From: CAMBRQ01 sp945870325
Lineage (GTDB): Bacteria; Bacillota; Clostridia; Lachnospirales; Lachnospiraceae
Assembly (NCBI RefSeq): GCF_050313795.1
Contig: NZ_JBNPMC010000045.1
Coordinates: forward strand, 1-29,053
Length of the DNA: 29,053 bases
Reading direction: 5' to 3'
Shown here one piece after another: positions 15,557 through 22,750 of the stretch. The number at the start of each line of letters is the position of its first letter. The first letter of the stretch is position 1. The translations under genes were made by a program, and so were the position numbers. Under the pieces are notes generated by a model, which was not told the origin of the DNA, made no database searches, and saw only the letters and a list, made by a program, of their open reading frames with translations.

Positions 15557-16235
15557 CTTTATAACCTACTCCCCATACTGTCTTGATAAAGTCTGATTTG
15601 CCGGTCGGCGCACTCATCTTCTCGCGAAGGTGTCTGATATGCACCATGACCGTATTGTTACTGTTCTTATAATATTTCTCATGCCATACTTTCTCGAATA
15701 GTTCTTCCGAACTGATTACCTTGCCCCGGTTCTCACAGAGCAGCCACAGAATATCGAATTCAATCGGCGTCAGAGTCAACGGCACTTCATTATAGACACA
15801 CTCATGAGAGGTCCGATTCAGCACCAGACCGCCAAAGTCAATGATATCGCCTTCGTCCTTGACTCCGTCATTATACTGTGTGTATCTGCGGATCTGCGCC
15901 TTCACCCGGGCAACCAGTTCCAGCGGATTGAACGGCTTCGGAATATAGTCGTCTGCCCCTAATGTAAGTCCGGTAATCTTATCCATATACTCCGTCTTCG
16001 CCGTCAGCATGATCACCGGAAATGTGTATTTCTCCCTGATTATCTTGAGTATCTGGAAACCGTCAATATCCGGCAGCATAATATCCAGAATCGCAAGATC
16101 AATCTTCTTGGTCTTGATACAGTTCAGCGCATCCTGTCCGGTGTAGAATTTGAATACGCTGTATTGGTCGTTCTGAAGATATAGCTCAATAACGTCAGCA
16201 ATTTCTTTTTCGTCGTCTACAACTAGAATATTCAT
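15546..16235 (-). CDS. OmpR/VanR-family response regulator
   Basis: A 229-residue transcription factor paired with the adjacent kinase. The receiver domain has D7-D8-E9, phospho-acceptor Asp51 (LAILDIMLPD), the switch region MLTAKTE and the conserved Lys in YIPKPF. The C-terminal winged helix ends NTVMVHIRHLREKM then VWGVGYKVEE. The ATG at 16235 is chosen because GAAGGAGGG lies 5 nt upstream. The frame continues open to 16319 through a palindromic repeat, giving an artificial N-terminus with the repeat-encoded NWGRGKLRFPPSP peptide; translation from there is unlikely. It heads the operon RR-kinase-nuclease-ATPase and may regulate its own promoter. Confidence 0.95.
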   Translation of the reverse strand: MNILVVDDEKEIADVIELYLQNDQYSVFKFYTGQDALNCIKTKKIDLAILDIMLPDIDGFQILKIIREKYTFPVIMLTAKTEYMDKITGLTLGADDYIPKPFNPLELVARVKAQIRRYTQYNDGVKDEGDIIDFGGLVLNRTSHECVYNEVPLTLTPIEFDILWLLCENRGKVISSEELFEKVWHEKYYKNSNNTVMVHIRHLREKMSAPTGKSDFIKTVWGVGYKVEE

Positions 16236-16257
16236 AAAACCCTCCTTCGTCGGGTTT

Positions 16258-16337
16258 GGGGACGGGGGAAATCTCAATTTCCCCCGTCCCCAATTAAAAT
16301 TCCCCTGTCCCATTTTCAATTTGCCCTGTCCCTTGTT
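16258..16337 (-). repeat. Palindromic repeat element between asnS and the response regulator
   Basis: Minus orientation: 21-nt units at 16317-16337 and 16296-16316, then the palindrome at 16258-16295 with one arm variant (AAATCTCAATTT centre). It starts 19 nt after the asnS stop codon and ends about 20 nt before the regulator start codon, so it would be part of the 3' end of asnS mRNA or the leader of the regulator mRNA. Confidence 0.9.
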
Positions 16338-16340
16338 GGA

Positions 16341-16369
16341 ATTCTATACACAACTCCTACAATTCGCAA
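16341..16369 (-). promoter_or_regulatory. Candidate promoter of the two-component/nuclease operon
   Basis: Minus strand: TTGCGA (16364-16369) within the last codons of asnS, 17-nt spacer, TAGAAT (16341-16346). If used, the whole repeat element at 16258-16337 lies in the 5' untranslated leader. Readthrough from asnS is the alternative. Confidence 0.45.
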
Positions 16370-17748
16370 TTATTCACCGTTCTTGGGAATGGAATCACAT
16401 CACGGATATTGCCCATTCCCGTCAGGTACATCACACATCTCTCGAAGCCTAATCCGAATCCGGAATGTCTGGTAGAACCGTATTTCCGAAGATCCAGATA
16501 GAACTTATAATCCTCTTCCTTAAGTCCCAGTTCGTTCATTCTGGTCAGAAGTTTATCGTAGTCATCTTCTCTCTGGCTGCCGCCGATGATCTCGCCGATT
16601 CCAGGAACCAGGCAGTCTACTGCAGCTACTGTCTTGCCGTCTTCGTTCTGCTTCATGTAGAATGCTTTGATCTCCTTCGGATAATCGGTAACGAATACCG
16701 GACGCTTGAATACCTGTTCAGTCAGATAACGTTCATGCTCCGTCTGAAGATCTGCTCCCCAGGATACTTTATATTCGAATTTATCGTTATTCTTCTCCAG
16801 AATCTCAATCGCCTCTGTATAAGTAACTCTGGCGAAATCCGAAGAAACCACGTTGTGAAGACGCTCCAGCAAGCCCTTATCAACGAATGAGTTGAAGAAC
16901 TTCATCTCCTCCGGCGCTTCTTCCAACACATAACTGATGACATACTTAAGCATAGCCTCTGCCAGCATCATATTGTCATCCAGATCTGCAAATGCCATCT
17001 CAGGCTCAATCATCCAGAACTCTGCTGCATGTCTCGTGGTATTAGAATTCTCTGCACGGAATGTCGGACCGAATGTATAGATATTACGGAACGCCTGTGC
17101 GTAAGTCTCGCCATTGAGCTGACCGCTTACCGTAAGGCTTGTCTCTTTGCCGAAGAAATCCTGTGTATAATCCACGCTGCCGTCTTCATTCTTCGGAAGG
17201 TTCTCCATATCCAGCGTCGTTACGCGGAACATCTCACCCGCACCCTCGCAGTCGCTTCCGGTGATCAATGGTGTGTGCACATAGACGAACCCCCTCTCCT
17301 GGAAGAACTTATGGATCGCATAAGCCGTCAGGGAACGTACACGGAACACAGCCTGGAATGTATTCGTTCTCGGTCTCAGATGTGAAATCGTTCTGAGGTA
17401 TTCAAAACTATGGCGCTTCTTCTGCAGCGGATAATCCGGTGCGGATGCCCCCTCTACCTCCACGGTATCTGCCTGAATCTCGAATGGCTGCTTCGCCTGT
17501 GGTGTTGCCACCAGCGTTCCTGTTACAACGATTGCAGCACCAACATTTAATTTGGAAATCTCTGCAAAATTGTCCATCTTGTCATGATATACAATCTGTA
17601 ATGGTTCAAAGAACGTACCATCATTCAGTACGATGAATCCAAATGTCTTAGAATCGCGGATACTGCGGACCCATCCTCCGACAGTGATCTTCTGATCCAG
17701 ATAATTCTCCTTGTTCTTGTATAATTCTTTCATTGTTATCAAATTCAT
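16357..17748 (-). CDS. asnS: Asparaginyl-tRNA synthetase
   Basis: Class IIb synthetase that charges tRNA-Asn. The 463-residue length is typical. An N-terminal OB-fold anticodon-binding domain is seen (KITVGGWVRSIRDSKTFGFI), then catalytic motif 2 FGPTFRAENSNTTRHAAEFW and motif 3 HSGFGLGFERCVMYLTG near the C-terminus. The EFWMIEPE segment is the AsnRS rather than AspRS form. The ATG at 17748 is supported by AAGGAG 9 nt upstream; a second ATG at 17733 is possible. No T-box is present, unlike proS. No ordinary terminator was found after the gene; the palindromic repeat follows 19 nt after the stop. Confidence 0.97.
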   Translation of the reverse strand: MNLITMKELYKNKENYLDQKITVGGWVRSIRDSKTFGFIVLNDGTFFEPLQIVYHDKMDNFAEISKLNVGAAIVVTGTLVATPQAKQPFEIQADTVEVEGASAPDYPLQKKRHSFEYLRTISHLRPRTNTFQAVFRVRSLTAYAIHKFFQERGFVYVHTPLITGSDCEGAGEMFRVTTLDMENLPKNEDGSVDYTQDFFGKETSLTVSGQLNGETYAQAFRNIYTFGPTFRAENSNTTRHAAEFWMIEPEMAFADLDDNMMLAEAMLKYVISYVLEEAPEEMKFFNSFVDKGLLERLHNVVSSDFARVTYTEAIEILEKNNDKFEYKVSWGADLQTEHERYLTEQVFKRPVFVTDYPKEIKAFYMKQNEDGKTVAAVDCLVPGIGEIIGGSQREDDYDKLLTRMNELGLKEEDYKFYLDLRKYGSTRHSGFGLGFERCVMYLTGMGNIRDVIPFPRTVNNCEL

Positions 17749-17783
17749 ACCAATATACTCCTTTTATATCAACGTGTTTTTTC

Positions 17784-17812
17784 ATTATAACATATTAAAT
17801 GAGGATTTGAAA
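17784..17812 (-). promoter_or_regulatory. Promoter of asnS
   Basis: Minus strand: TATAAT (17784-17789) with upstream TGT as an extended -10, weak -35 TTTCAA (17807-17812) at 17 nt. It lies just after the stop codon of the upstream gene, which shows no terminator of its own, so some readthrough is expected. Confidence 0.6.
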
Positions 17813-17832
17813 GGCAGAAGACAATCTTAAGC

Positions 17833-18966
17833 CTACTCTGCTAATTCAAACTCTAACTTCACCGGGTTATGATCGCTATACGCAAAATCCGTATCTATAT
17901 TCTCTGCAGTTGCTTTCACATTAACCGACACAAGGAACCCATCCACAACCGTCGTATAATTCACGCCCTTCGTATAGACAATGTCAGCCCCACGGCAAGT
18001 CGGTACTTCCAGTTCATTTTCCGCCCGCAGCATGGTAATTCCATCTGCCATCTCTTCCTGTGTTAGAATAGATACCCACGCCGGGAACTTCTGCTCTGAC
18101 GGAAATCCTTCTGCTACCGCTTCGCCAAGCGCATGATTAAAATCTCCGCCGACGATGACATAATTCCCCGCTTGATACTCTTCTTCCATTACATAATTCA
18201 ATAATTCCAACTGCTGCGCCCGGATCCGTCCGCCCTCGTCATATGCAGACATGTGGCTGTTGATCAGTACCAACTCCCGCCCACCTTCTACCGGCAGGCG
18301 CATAACCAAAAAGCATCGGTCTAAATCCGTGAATTTCGTAATGAAACTATTGTCCACCGGATAACTGCGCCGCTCGGACTTTCCAATCTCATAACGGCTG
18401 AAGTTCAAAAGCCCTGCCTGAACCGCGCCGTGAGGATCTGAGAATGGATAGAGAAGATATGCGGTATGAAAATTATTCGCAAATACATTGCCATACCCGG
18501 CAAATGCCTCTCTTAACTCTTTTGCCTGATCCACATGATAACTCCGGTCTGAATCTATATCTACTTCCTGAAGCAGCATAAAATCTGCATCTAATTCCTT
18601 CAATTCCCGAATCGCACCTTCTGTATGCTCCACCACTGACTCTTTGCTAATGGCTTTTCCATATTCTCCGGTTGTCGGCGTGCCATCCTTCATCTCGCCC
18701 GTATCCATGAAGAAACTGTAATCCGGTCCATAAGCGCCAAATCCTATATTGTAAGTTACCGCTGTATAGGTCGCGCCCGTCTGTAGTCTCACATCCGTAT
18801 TATTCTCAACTTCAAGCGCTGTGTGGTCTTCAATCCGATAATAATGCATCTGCATATAGATGATATAGCCTGCGACAGCCAGAATGCACAGCAAAAGTAC
18901 TGCTATGATAATTTTCACTATGGTAACAACGACAGATTTTCGTGCATTTTTCTCAACGTTTTTCAT
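17833..18966 (-). CDS. Membrane-anchored endonuclease/exonuclease/phosphatase-family protein
   Basis: A 377-residue protein with one N-terminal transmembrane helix (about 12-38) after a positively charged start, so the catalytic domain should face outside. The EEP fold motifs are in order: TYNIG with Asn73, LLQEVD with Glu134, NSHMS with His238, GGDFNH with Asp275 and Asn277, and SDHNP (364-368) with the catalytic Asp-His pair. EEP proteins hydrolyse phosphodiester bonds in nucleic acids, sphingomyelin or inositol phosphates; the substrate here cannot be read from sequence. AAGGAGG lies 12 nt upstream of the ATG. It has its own promoter and sits upstream of asnS with no obvious functional link. 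Confidence 0.9.
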   Translation of the reverse strand: MKNVEKNARKSVVVTIVKIIIAVLLLCILAVAGYIIYMQMHYYRIEDHTALEVENNTDVRLQTGATYTAVTYNIGFGAYGPDYSFFMDTGEMKDGTPTTGEYGKAISKESVVEHTEGAIRELKELDADFMLLQEVDIDSDRSYHVDQAKELREAFAGYGNVFANNFHTAYLLYPFSDPHGAVQAGLLNFSRYEIGKSERRSYPVDNSFITKFTDLDRCFLVMRLPVEGGRELVLINSHMSAYDEGGRIRAQQLELLNYVMEEEYQAGNYVIVGGDFNHALGEAVAEGFPSEQKFPAWVSILTQEEMADGITMLRAENELEVPTCRGADIVYTKGVNYTTVVDGFLVSVNVKATAENIDTDFAYSDHNPVKLEFELAE

Positions 18967-18990
18967 ATTTTCCCAACCTCCTTAGCCTAT

Positions 18991-19018
18991 TTTATACATG
19001 GTTTGTATATGAAGTCAA
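18991..19018 (-). promoter_or_regulatory. Promoter of the EEP-family gene
   Basis: Minus strand: TTGACT (19013-19018), 16-nt spacer, TATAAA (18991-18996). Confidence 0.65.
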
Positions 19019-19038
19019 CCGAGGATGGATCTATTTTC

Positions 19039-19067
19039 GTAACATTTTATTTCCTCCGGCATATAAT
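19039..19067 (+). promoter_or_regulatory. Possible promoter of the LysM-GH18 remnant
   Basis: Plus strand: GTAACA (19039-19044), 17-nt spacer, TATAAT (19062-19067). The -10 is perfect and the first codon of the remnant lies 30 nt downstream, so the remnant may still be transcribed. Confidence 0.45.
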
Positions 19068-19096
19068 AGGCTAGAGTATGCCATCCGGAGATGCCT

Positions 19097-19324
19097 ATGA
19101 CGATTTATACTATAAAACAAGGGGATACTGTAGACAGCATATCGGCTGCTTTTGACATCCCTGTCTCGCCTTATTTCCGTTATTATGCTGACAAGACATA
19201 TGATATGAATGGGATATATACTGACCAAGCAGAGCATGAAGTTTGGTTTGAAGATGTGCGGAGCCTCAACAGCAAATTCGATCTTGTTGAGGAATTCGGG
19301 CTGCGTGGGGTGAGTTACCGGTAG
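19097..19324 (+). pseudogene. Internally deleted LysM-GH18 spore-wall hydrolase remnant
   Basis: A 75-residue open frame beginning MTIYTIKQGDTVDSISAAFDIPVS, the typical N-terminal LysM of spore cortex-lytic or germination hydrolases such as SleL/YaaH. It then jumps to YYADKTYDMNGIYTDQ followed by HEVWFEDVRSLNSKFDLVEEFGLRGVSY, which resembles the last strands of a GH18 catalytic domain (the VWFED motif and the GLRGV.YW end). The intervening LysM repeats and nearly the whole barrel are missing, and the end lacks the usual tryptophan segment. GGAG at 19087-19090 sits 6 nt before the ATG at 19097, and a promoter-like sequence precedes it. The frame is open, so a small LysM peptide could still be made, but enzymatic activity is not possible. 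Family assignment is by eye. Confidence 0.65.
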
Positions 19325-19390
19325 ATTATGCAGTTGTTCCGTGCTAATTGGCTGCTGTTAGATGATAGATTTGATCTGGGGGCTTAAAAT

Positions 19391-19470
19391 GGGGACGGGG
19401 GAAATTGCAATTTCCCCCGTCCCCATTTGGATTTGACGTGTCCCTTTTTCAATTTACCCTGTCCCTAATC
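19391..19470 (-). repeat. Palindromic repeat element downstream of malQ
   Basis: Minus orientation: 21-nt units at 19450-19470 and 19429-19449, then the palindrome at 19391-19424, which is perfect over 34 nt with a GC centre. The first unit starts two bases after the malQ stop codon. No other terminator-like structure follows malQ. Confidence 0.92.
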
Positions 19471-19472
19471 GG

Positions 19473-20972
19473 CTAAATCCTTCCATATAGTTCCATATAA
19501 TGCCGCATTTTCTCCGCCAGTGCCTCGTCGAGACTTCCCGGCAGCGTCCTCCAGGTCCAGTTACTTCCAAGTGTAGACGGCGTGTTCATCCGGCATTCAC
19601 TTCCCAGGCCGAATAGATCCTGCGCCTGCACGATCGTAAGTTCTGCCACGCTCTCCCACAAGGCACGCATCATATCCCAATGGTAATTCGATGCATCCTC
19701 TAGGCGAAGGTATTCTTTGGCATATGCCGTATCTTCTGCGCCAGCAGATACGAACCAGCCCTGGATCGTGTCATTGTCATGAGTTCCAACATATGCCACG
19801 CAGTGCGGCTTATAATTATACGGCAGATAATCACTGTTGTTATCATCCCGCCTGTCGAATGCGAATTCCAGCACCTTCATGCCAGGGAATCCGCTCTCTC
19901 TTAACAAGTCCCGGACGGACTGGGTCATGAATCCCAGGTCTTCCGCTATGATGCGCTGTGGTCCGATTGCTGCTTCCATCGCACGGAACAGCTTAATCCC
20001 CGGTCCTTCACGCCAGCATCCTCCGCTGGCATCCGTATCACCGTACGGAATCGCATAGTAAGAATCGAATCCCCGGAAATGATCGATACGCAGCACATTA
20101 TAGACCTTGCACAGATAACCAATCCTACGTATCCACCACGCATAATCTGTCTTAGAATGCTCCTCCCAGGCAAACAGCGGATTCCCCCAGAGCTGTCCGG
20201 TGGCAGAGAATCCATCCGGAGGGCATCCGGCAACTTTGATAGGCTGGCGTTCCTCGTCCAGTTGAAATAACTCTGGGTGCGCCCACACATCCACGCTGTC
20301 CAGTGCCACATAGAATGGAAGATCCCCGATAATATCAACGCCCTTCTCATTCGCATAGGTACGCAGAGCATTCCACTGATGGAAGAACAGATATTGAAGC
20401 ACCTTCCAGAATGCGATCTTCTGAGCATACCTTTCTTCTACATCTCTAAGCGTCTTTTCATCGTGATACTTAAGCGGTCCTTCCCACGCAAGCCATGACG
20501 CACCGTCATTAGCGCCCTTCAACGTCATGAACAGCGCATAATCATCCAGCCAGAACGCATTCTCCCGGCAAAATCCATCGAATGCCTGTATCTTCTGTGC
20601 ACTACCTGCAAGAAATCTCTTTGCCGCCTTCTCAAGCACCTGATAACGCTTGTTATACAAAGCGCCATAGTTCACCCGTCCCGGCGTACTTTCCCAGTCA
20701 ATCCCCTCATATTCCGCTTTTTCGATCAATCCCTCTTTCGCCAATTCATCCAGATCAATAAAATATGGATTGCCTGCGAATGTCGAAAAAGACTGATACG
20801 GGGAATCTCCATAACTGGTCGGGCATACCGGCAATATCTGCCAGTATGACTGTCCCGCCTTCACCAAAAAATCCACAAACTCACGAGCACTCTGTCCCAT
20901 CGTTCCTACTCCATGGGGAGAAGGAAGCGATGACAGATGCATCAGAACTCCACTACTTCTCAAACGAATCAC
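19473..20972 (-). CDS. malQ: 4-alpha-glucanotransferase (amylomaltase, GH77)
   Basis: Transfers maltosyl or longer glucan units between maltodextrins and releases glucose in the cytoplasm. The 499-residue protein matches GH77 throughout: SSGVLMHLSSLPSPHG at the start, GDSPYQSFSTFAGNPY (56-70), nucleophile Asp297 in RIDHFRGF, acid/base Glu344 in IAEDLGF and Asp399 in THDND. The start codon is GTG at 20972, one base after the stop of the MalG-like gene, with AAAAGGATAGG just upstream; the conserved RSSG N-terminus supports this start. It is the last gene of the transporter operon, so imported maltodextrins are its likely substrate. Confidence 0.96.
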   Translation of the reverse strand: MIRLRSSGVLMHLSSLPSPHGVGTMGQSAREFVDFLVKAGQSYWQILPVCPTSYGDSPYQSFSTFAGNPYFIDLDELAKEGLIEKAEYEGIDWESTPGRVNYGALYNKRYQVLEKAAKRFLAGSAQKIQAFDGFCRENAFWLDDYALFMTLKGANDGASWLAWEGPLKYHDEKTLRDVEERYAQKIAFWKVLQYLFFHQWNALRTYANEKGVDIIGDLPFYVALDSVDVWAHPELFQLDEERQPIKVAGCPPDGFSATGQLWGNPLFAWEEHSKTDYAWWIRRIGYLCKVYNVLRIDHFRGFDSYYAIPYGDTDASGGCWREGPGIKLFRAMEAAIGPQRIIAEDLGFMTQSVRDLLRESGFPGMKVLEFAFDRRDDNNSDYLPYNYKPHCVAYVGTHDNDTIQGWFVSAGAEDTAYAKEYLRLEDASNYHWDMMRALWESVAELTIVQAQDLFGLGSECRMNTPSTLGSNWTWRTLPGSLDEALAEKMRHYMELYGRI

Positions 20973-20973
20973 C

Positions 20974-21816
20974 CTATCCTTTTACAGCACCTGCCGCCAC
21001 ACCTTTGATGATGTGTTTCTGTCCGGCCAGGTATACAATAATAATCGGGATTACAGTAAGCATAATACTTGCCATCATCGGTCCCATCTCTACTTTACCA
21101 TAACTTCCCCTAAAATACTGTATTAACATCGGAATCGTTTTATATTTTTTAATATCCAGAACCAACGTCGGAAGCAAGTAATCGTTCCATACCCACATTG
21201 CCTCCAGAATACCAACAGATACCATCGTCGGCTTCAGGATCGGAAGCACAACCTTAAAATACGTCTGTAAAGGATTGCATCCATCGATCATAGCCGCCTC
21301 TTCAATCTCCAACGGAACAGATTTCATAAATCCTGTAAACATGAATACCGCCAGACCGGAACCAAATCCCAGATATACAACCCAGATATTCCACGGTGTG
21401 TTCAAGTTCAGAGAATCCGCCGTCTGTGACAAAGTGAACATAACCGTCTGGAACGGTACTACCTGAGACAAAACGAACATAAAATACAAGCCCTTGGTAA
21501 ATACCGTCTGCACACGGGTAATATACCACGCGCACATAGAGCAGCAAAGCAGAATTGCCGCAACGGATGTAATGGTAATGAACAAACTGAATCCCAGGCT
21601 CTGCAGGAATCCTTTGGATGTAATCGCATCTACATAGTTAGCAAGCCCTGCAAATGTATCTGCCGTCGGCAGTTTAAATGCAGTTCCGGTGCTGATCGAA
21701 GTCTCTTCTTTCAGCGAATTCATCAGAATCATTACGATTGGATACACATATGCAAGCGCAGCAATTGCCAGCACCACAATCCATATCTTATCTGCAATAT
21801 TTTTCCTTTTTTCCAT
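20974..21816 (-). CDS. Sugar ABC transporter permease, MalG type
   Basis: Inner permease subunit of a carbohydrate importer (CUT1 family). The 280-residue protein has about six hydrophobic segments and the cytoplasmic EAA loop IEEAAMIDGCNPLQTYFKVV (about residues 172-191), which contacts the ATPase. The C-terminus (GQKHIIKGVAAGAVKG) is the classic MalG-type end. Its ATG shares one base with the stop of the MalF-like gene (TAATG), so translation is coupled. Maltodextrin as substrate is inferred from the adjacent malQ. Confidence 0.93.
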   Translation of the reverse strand: MEKRKNIADKIWIVVLAIAALAYVYPIVMILMNSLKEETSISTGTAFKLPTADTFAGLANYVDAITSKGFLQSLGFSLFITITSVAAILLCCSMCAWYITRVQTVFTKGLYFMFVLSQVVPFQTVMFTLSQTADSLNLNTPWNIWVVYLGFGSGLAVFMFTGFMKSVPLEIEEAAMIDGCNPLQTYFKVVLPILKPTMVSVGILEAMWVWNDYLLPTLVLDIKKYKTIPMLIQYFRGSYGKVEMGPMMASIMLTVIPIIIVYLAGQKHIIKGVAAGAVKG

Positions 21817-22667
21817 TATTGCTGCACCTCCTTTGAACGGGTTGCTCTAAGTTGAATCATAGATATCACTACGACCAGAATACAGAAGATCACCGCTTTT
21901 GCCTGACCAAGCCCCTTCCACTGCATACCTGCACGCGCATAGAACGTCTGATAGATATTCAACGCGAACATCTCTGTCGTATGGTTCGGGTCACCGCCTG
22001 TCAACGCAAGGTTCTGATCGAATAACTTGAACGAATTCGTAAGTGTCAGGAACACACAGATTGTAATGGATGGCATAACCATCGGAATCTTAATCTTCCA
22101 TAAGATCTGTTTCAAGGTTGCTCCGTCAATCTTCGCCGCCTCTATCAAATCTTCCGATACATTCTGCAATCCGGCAATATAGATAATCATCATATATCCA
22201 ATCTGCTGCCAGCACATCAGGATGATAAGCCCCCAGTAGCCTGCCTTCGTATTCAGCGCAAGCAGCGGCTGACCAACAATAGAAAGCACACAGTTAATCA
22301 AGATCTGCCAGATATAACCAAGCACGATACCGCCGATCAGGTTCGGCATAAAGAAAACGGTACGGAAGATATTCGTTCCTTTTAATCCCTTGGTCAGAAG
22401 CAGCGCCAATCCGAATCCAAGCACATTAATTGAGAGAATCGATACGATGGCAAATGCCACTGTAAACTTAAAAGAATCTGTAAAAGATGTATCTTTCAGC
22501 GCATTAATATAGTTCGAGATTCCAATCCATTTGAAATTGCTAACTGTTGTAAACTGGCAAAACGAAAGATACAGACCTTCTATAAATGGTATAATAAAGC
22601 CAATAATGAACGCCGCAAATGTCGGAAGGACAAATATCGGCGAATATCGTTTTAACGCTTTTTCCAT
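21816..22667 (-). CDS. Sugar ABC transporter permease, MalF type
   Basis: Partner permease of the CUT1 importer. The 283-residue protein has about six membrane segments, starting LPTFAAFIIGFIIPFIEGLYLSF, and the EAA loop LIEAAKIDGATLKQILWKI near residues 188-206. It lacks the large periplasmic insertion of E. coli MalF, as is normal in Gram-positives. GAGGAGG lies 8 nt before the ATG. A 10-bp hairpin lies between the binding-protein gene and this one. Confidence 0.93.
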   Translation of the reverse strand: MEKALKRYSPIFVLPTFAAFIIGFIIPFIEGLYLSFCQFTTVSNFKWIGISNYINALKDTSFTDSFKFTVAFAIVSILSINVLGFGLALLLTKGLKGTNIFRTVFFMPNLIGGIVLGYIWQILINCVLSIVGQPLLALNTKAGYWGLIILMCWQQIGYMMIIYIAGLQNVSEDLIEAAKIDGATLKQILWKIKIPMVMPSITICVFLTLTNSFKLFDQNLALTGGDPNHTTEMFALNIYQTFYARAGMQWKGLGQAKAVIFCILVVVISMIQLRATRSKEVQQ

Positions 22668-22695
22668 GAAAACGCCTCCTCACATAGCGTAAAAT

Positions 22696-22720
22696 GGACA
22701 GGCAGGATTGCTGCCTGTCC
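22696..22720 (-). other. Intercistronic hairpin between malE-like and malF-like genes
   Basis: GGACAGGCAG and CTGCCTGTCC form a perfect 10-bp stem with a GATTG loop (or its complement). On the minus strand it is followed by ATTTTACG, a short T-tract that is weak for termination. It could act as a partial terminator or a 3' stabiliser giving more binding protein than permease. Confidence 0.65.
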
Positions 22721-22750
22721 TTAATGAAATCCTCTTATTGTCCTATATTC

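Noticed and set aside
16236..16319. N-terminal extension of the response regulator encoded by the repeat
   Set aside because: The receiver domain starts exactly at the ATG at 16235, which has an excellent ribosome site; the extension is an open-frame accident of the repeat.
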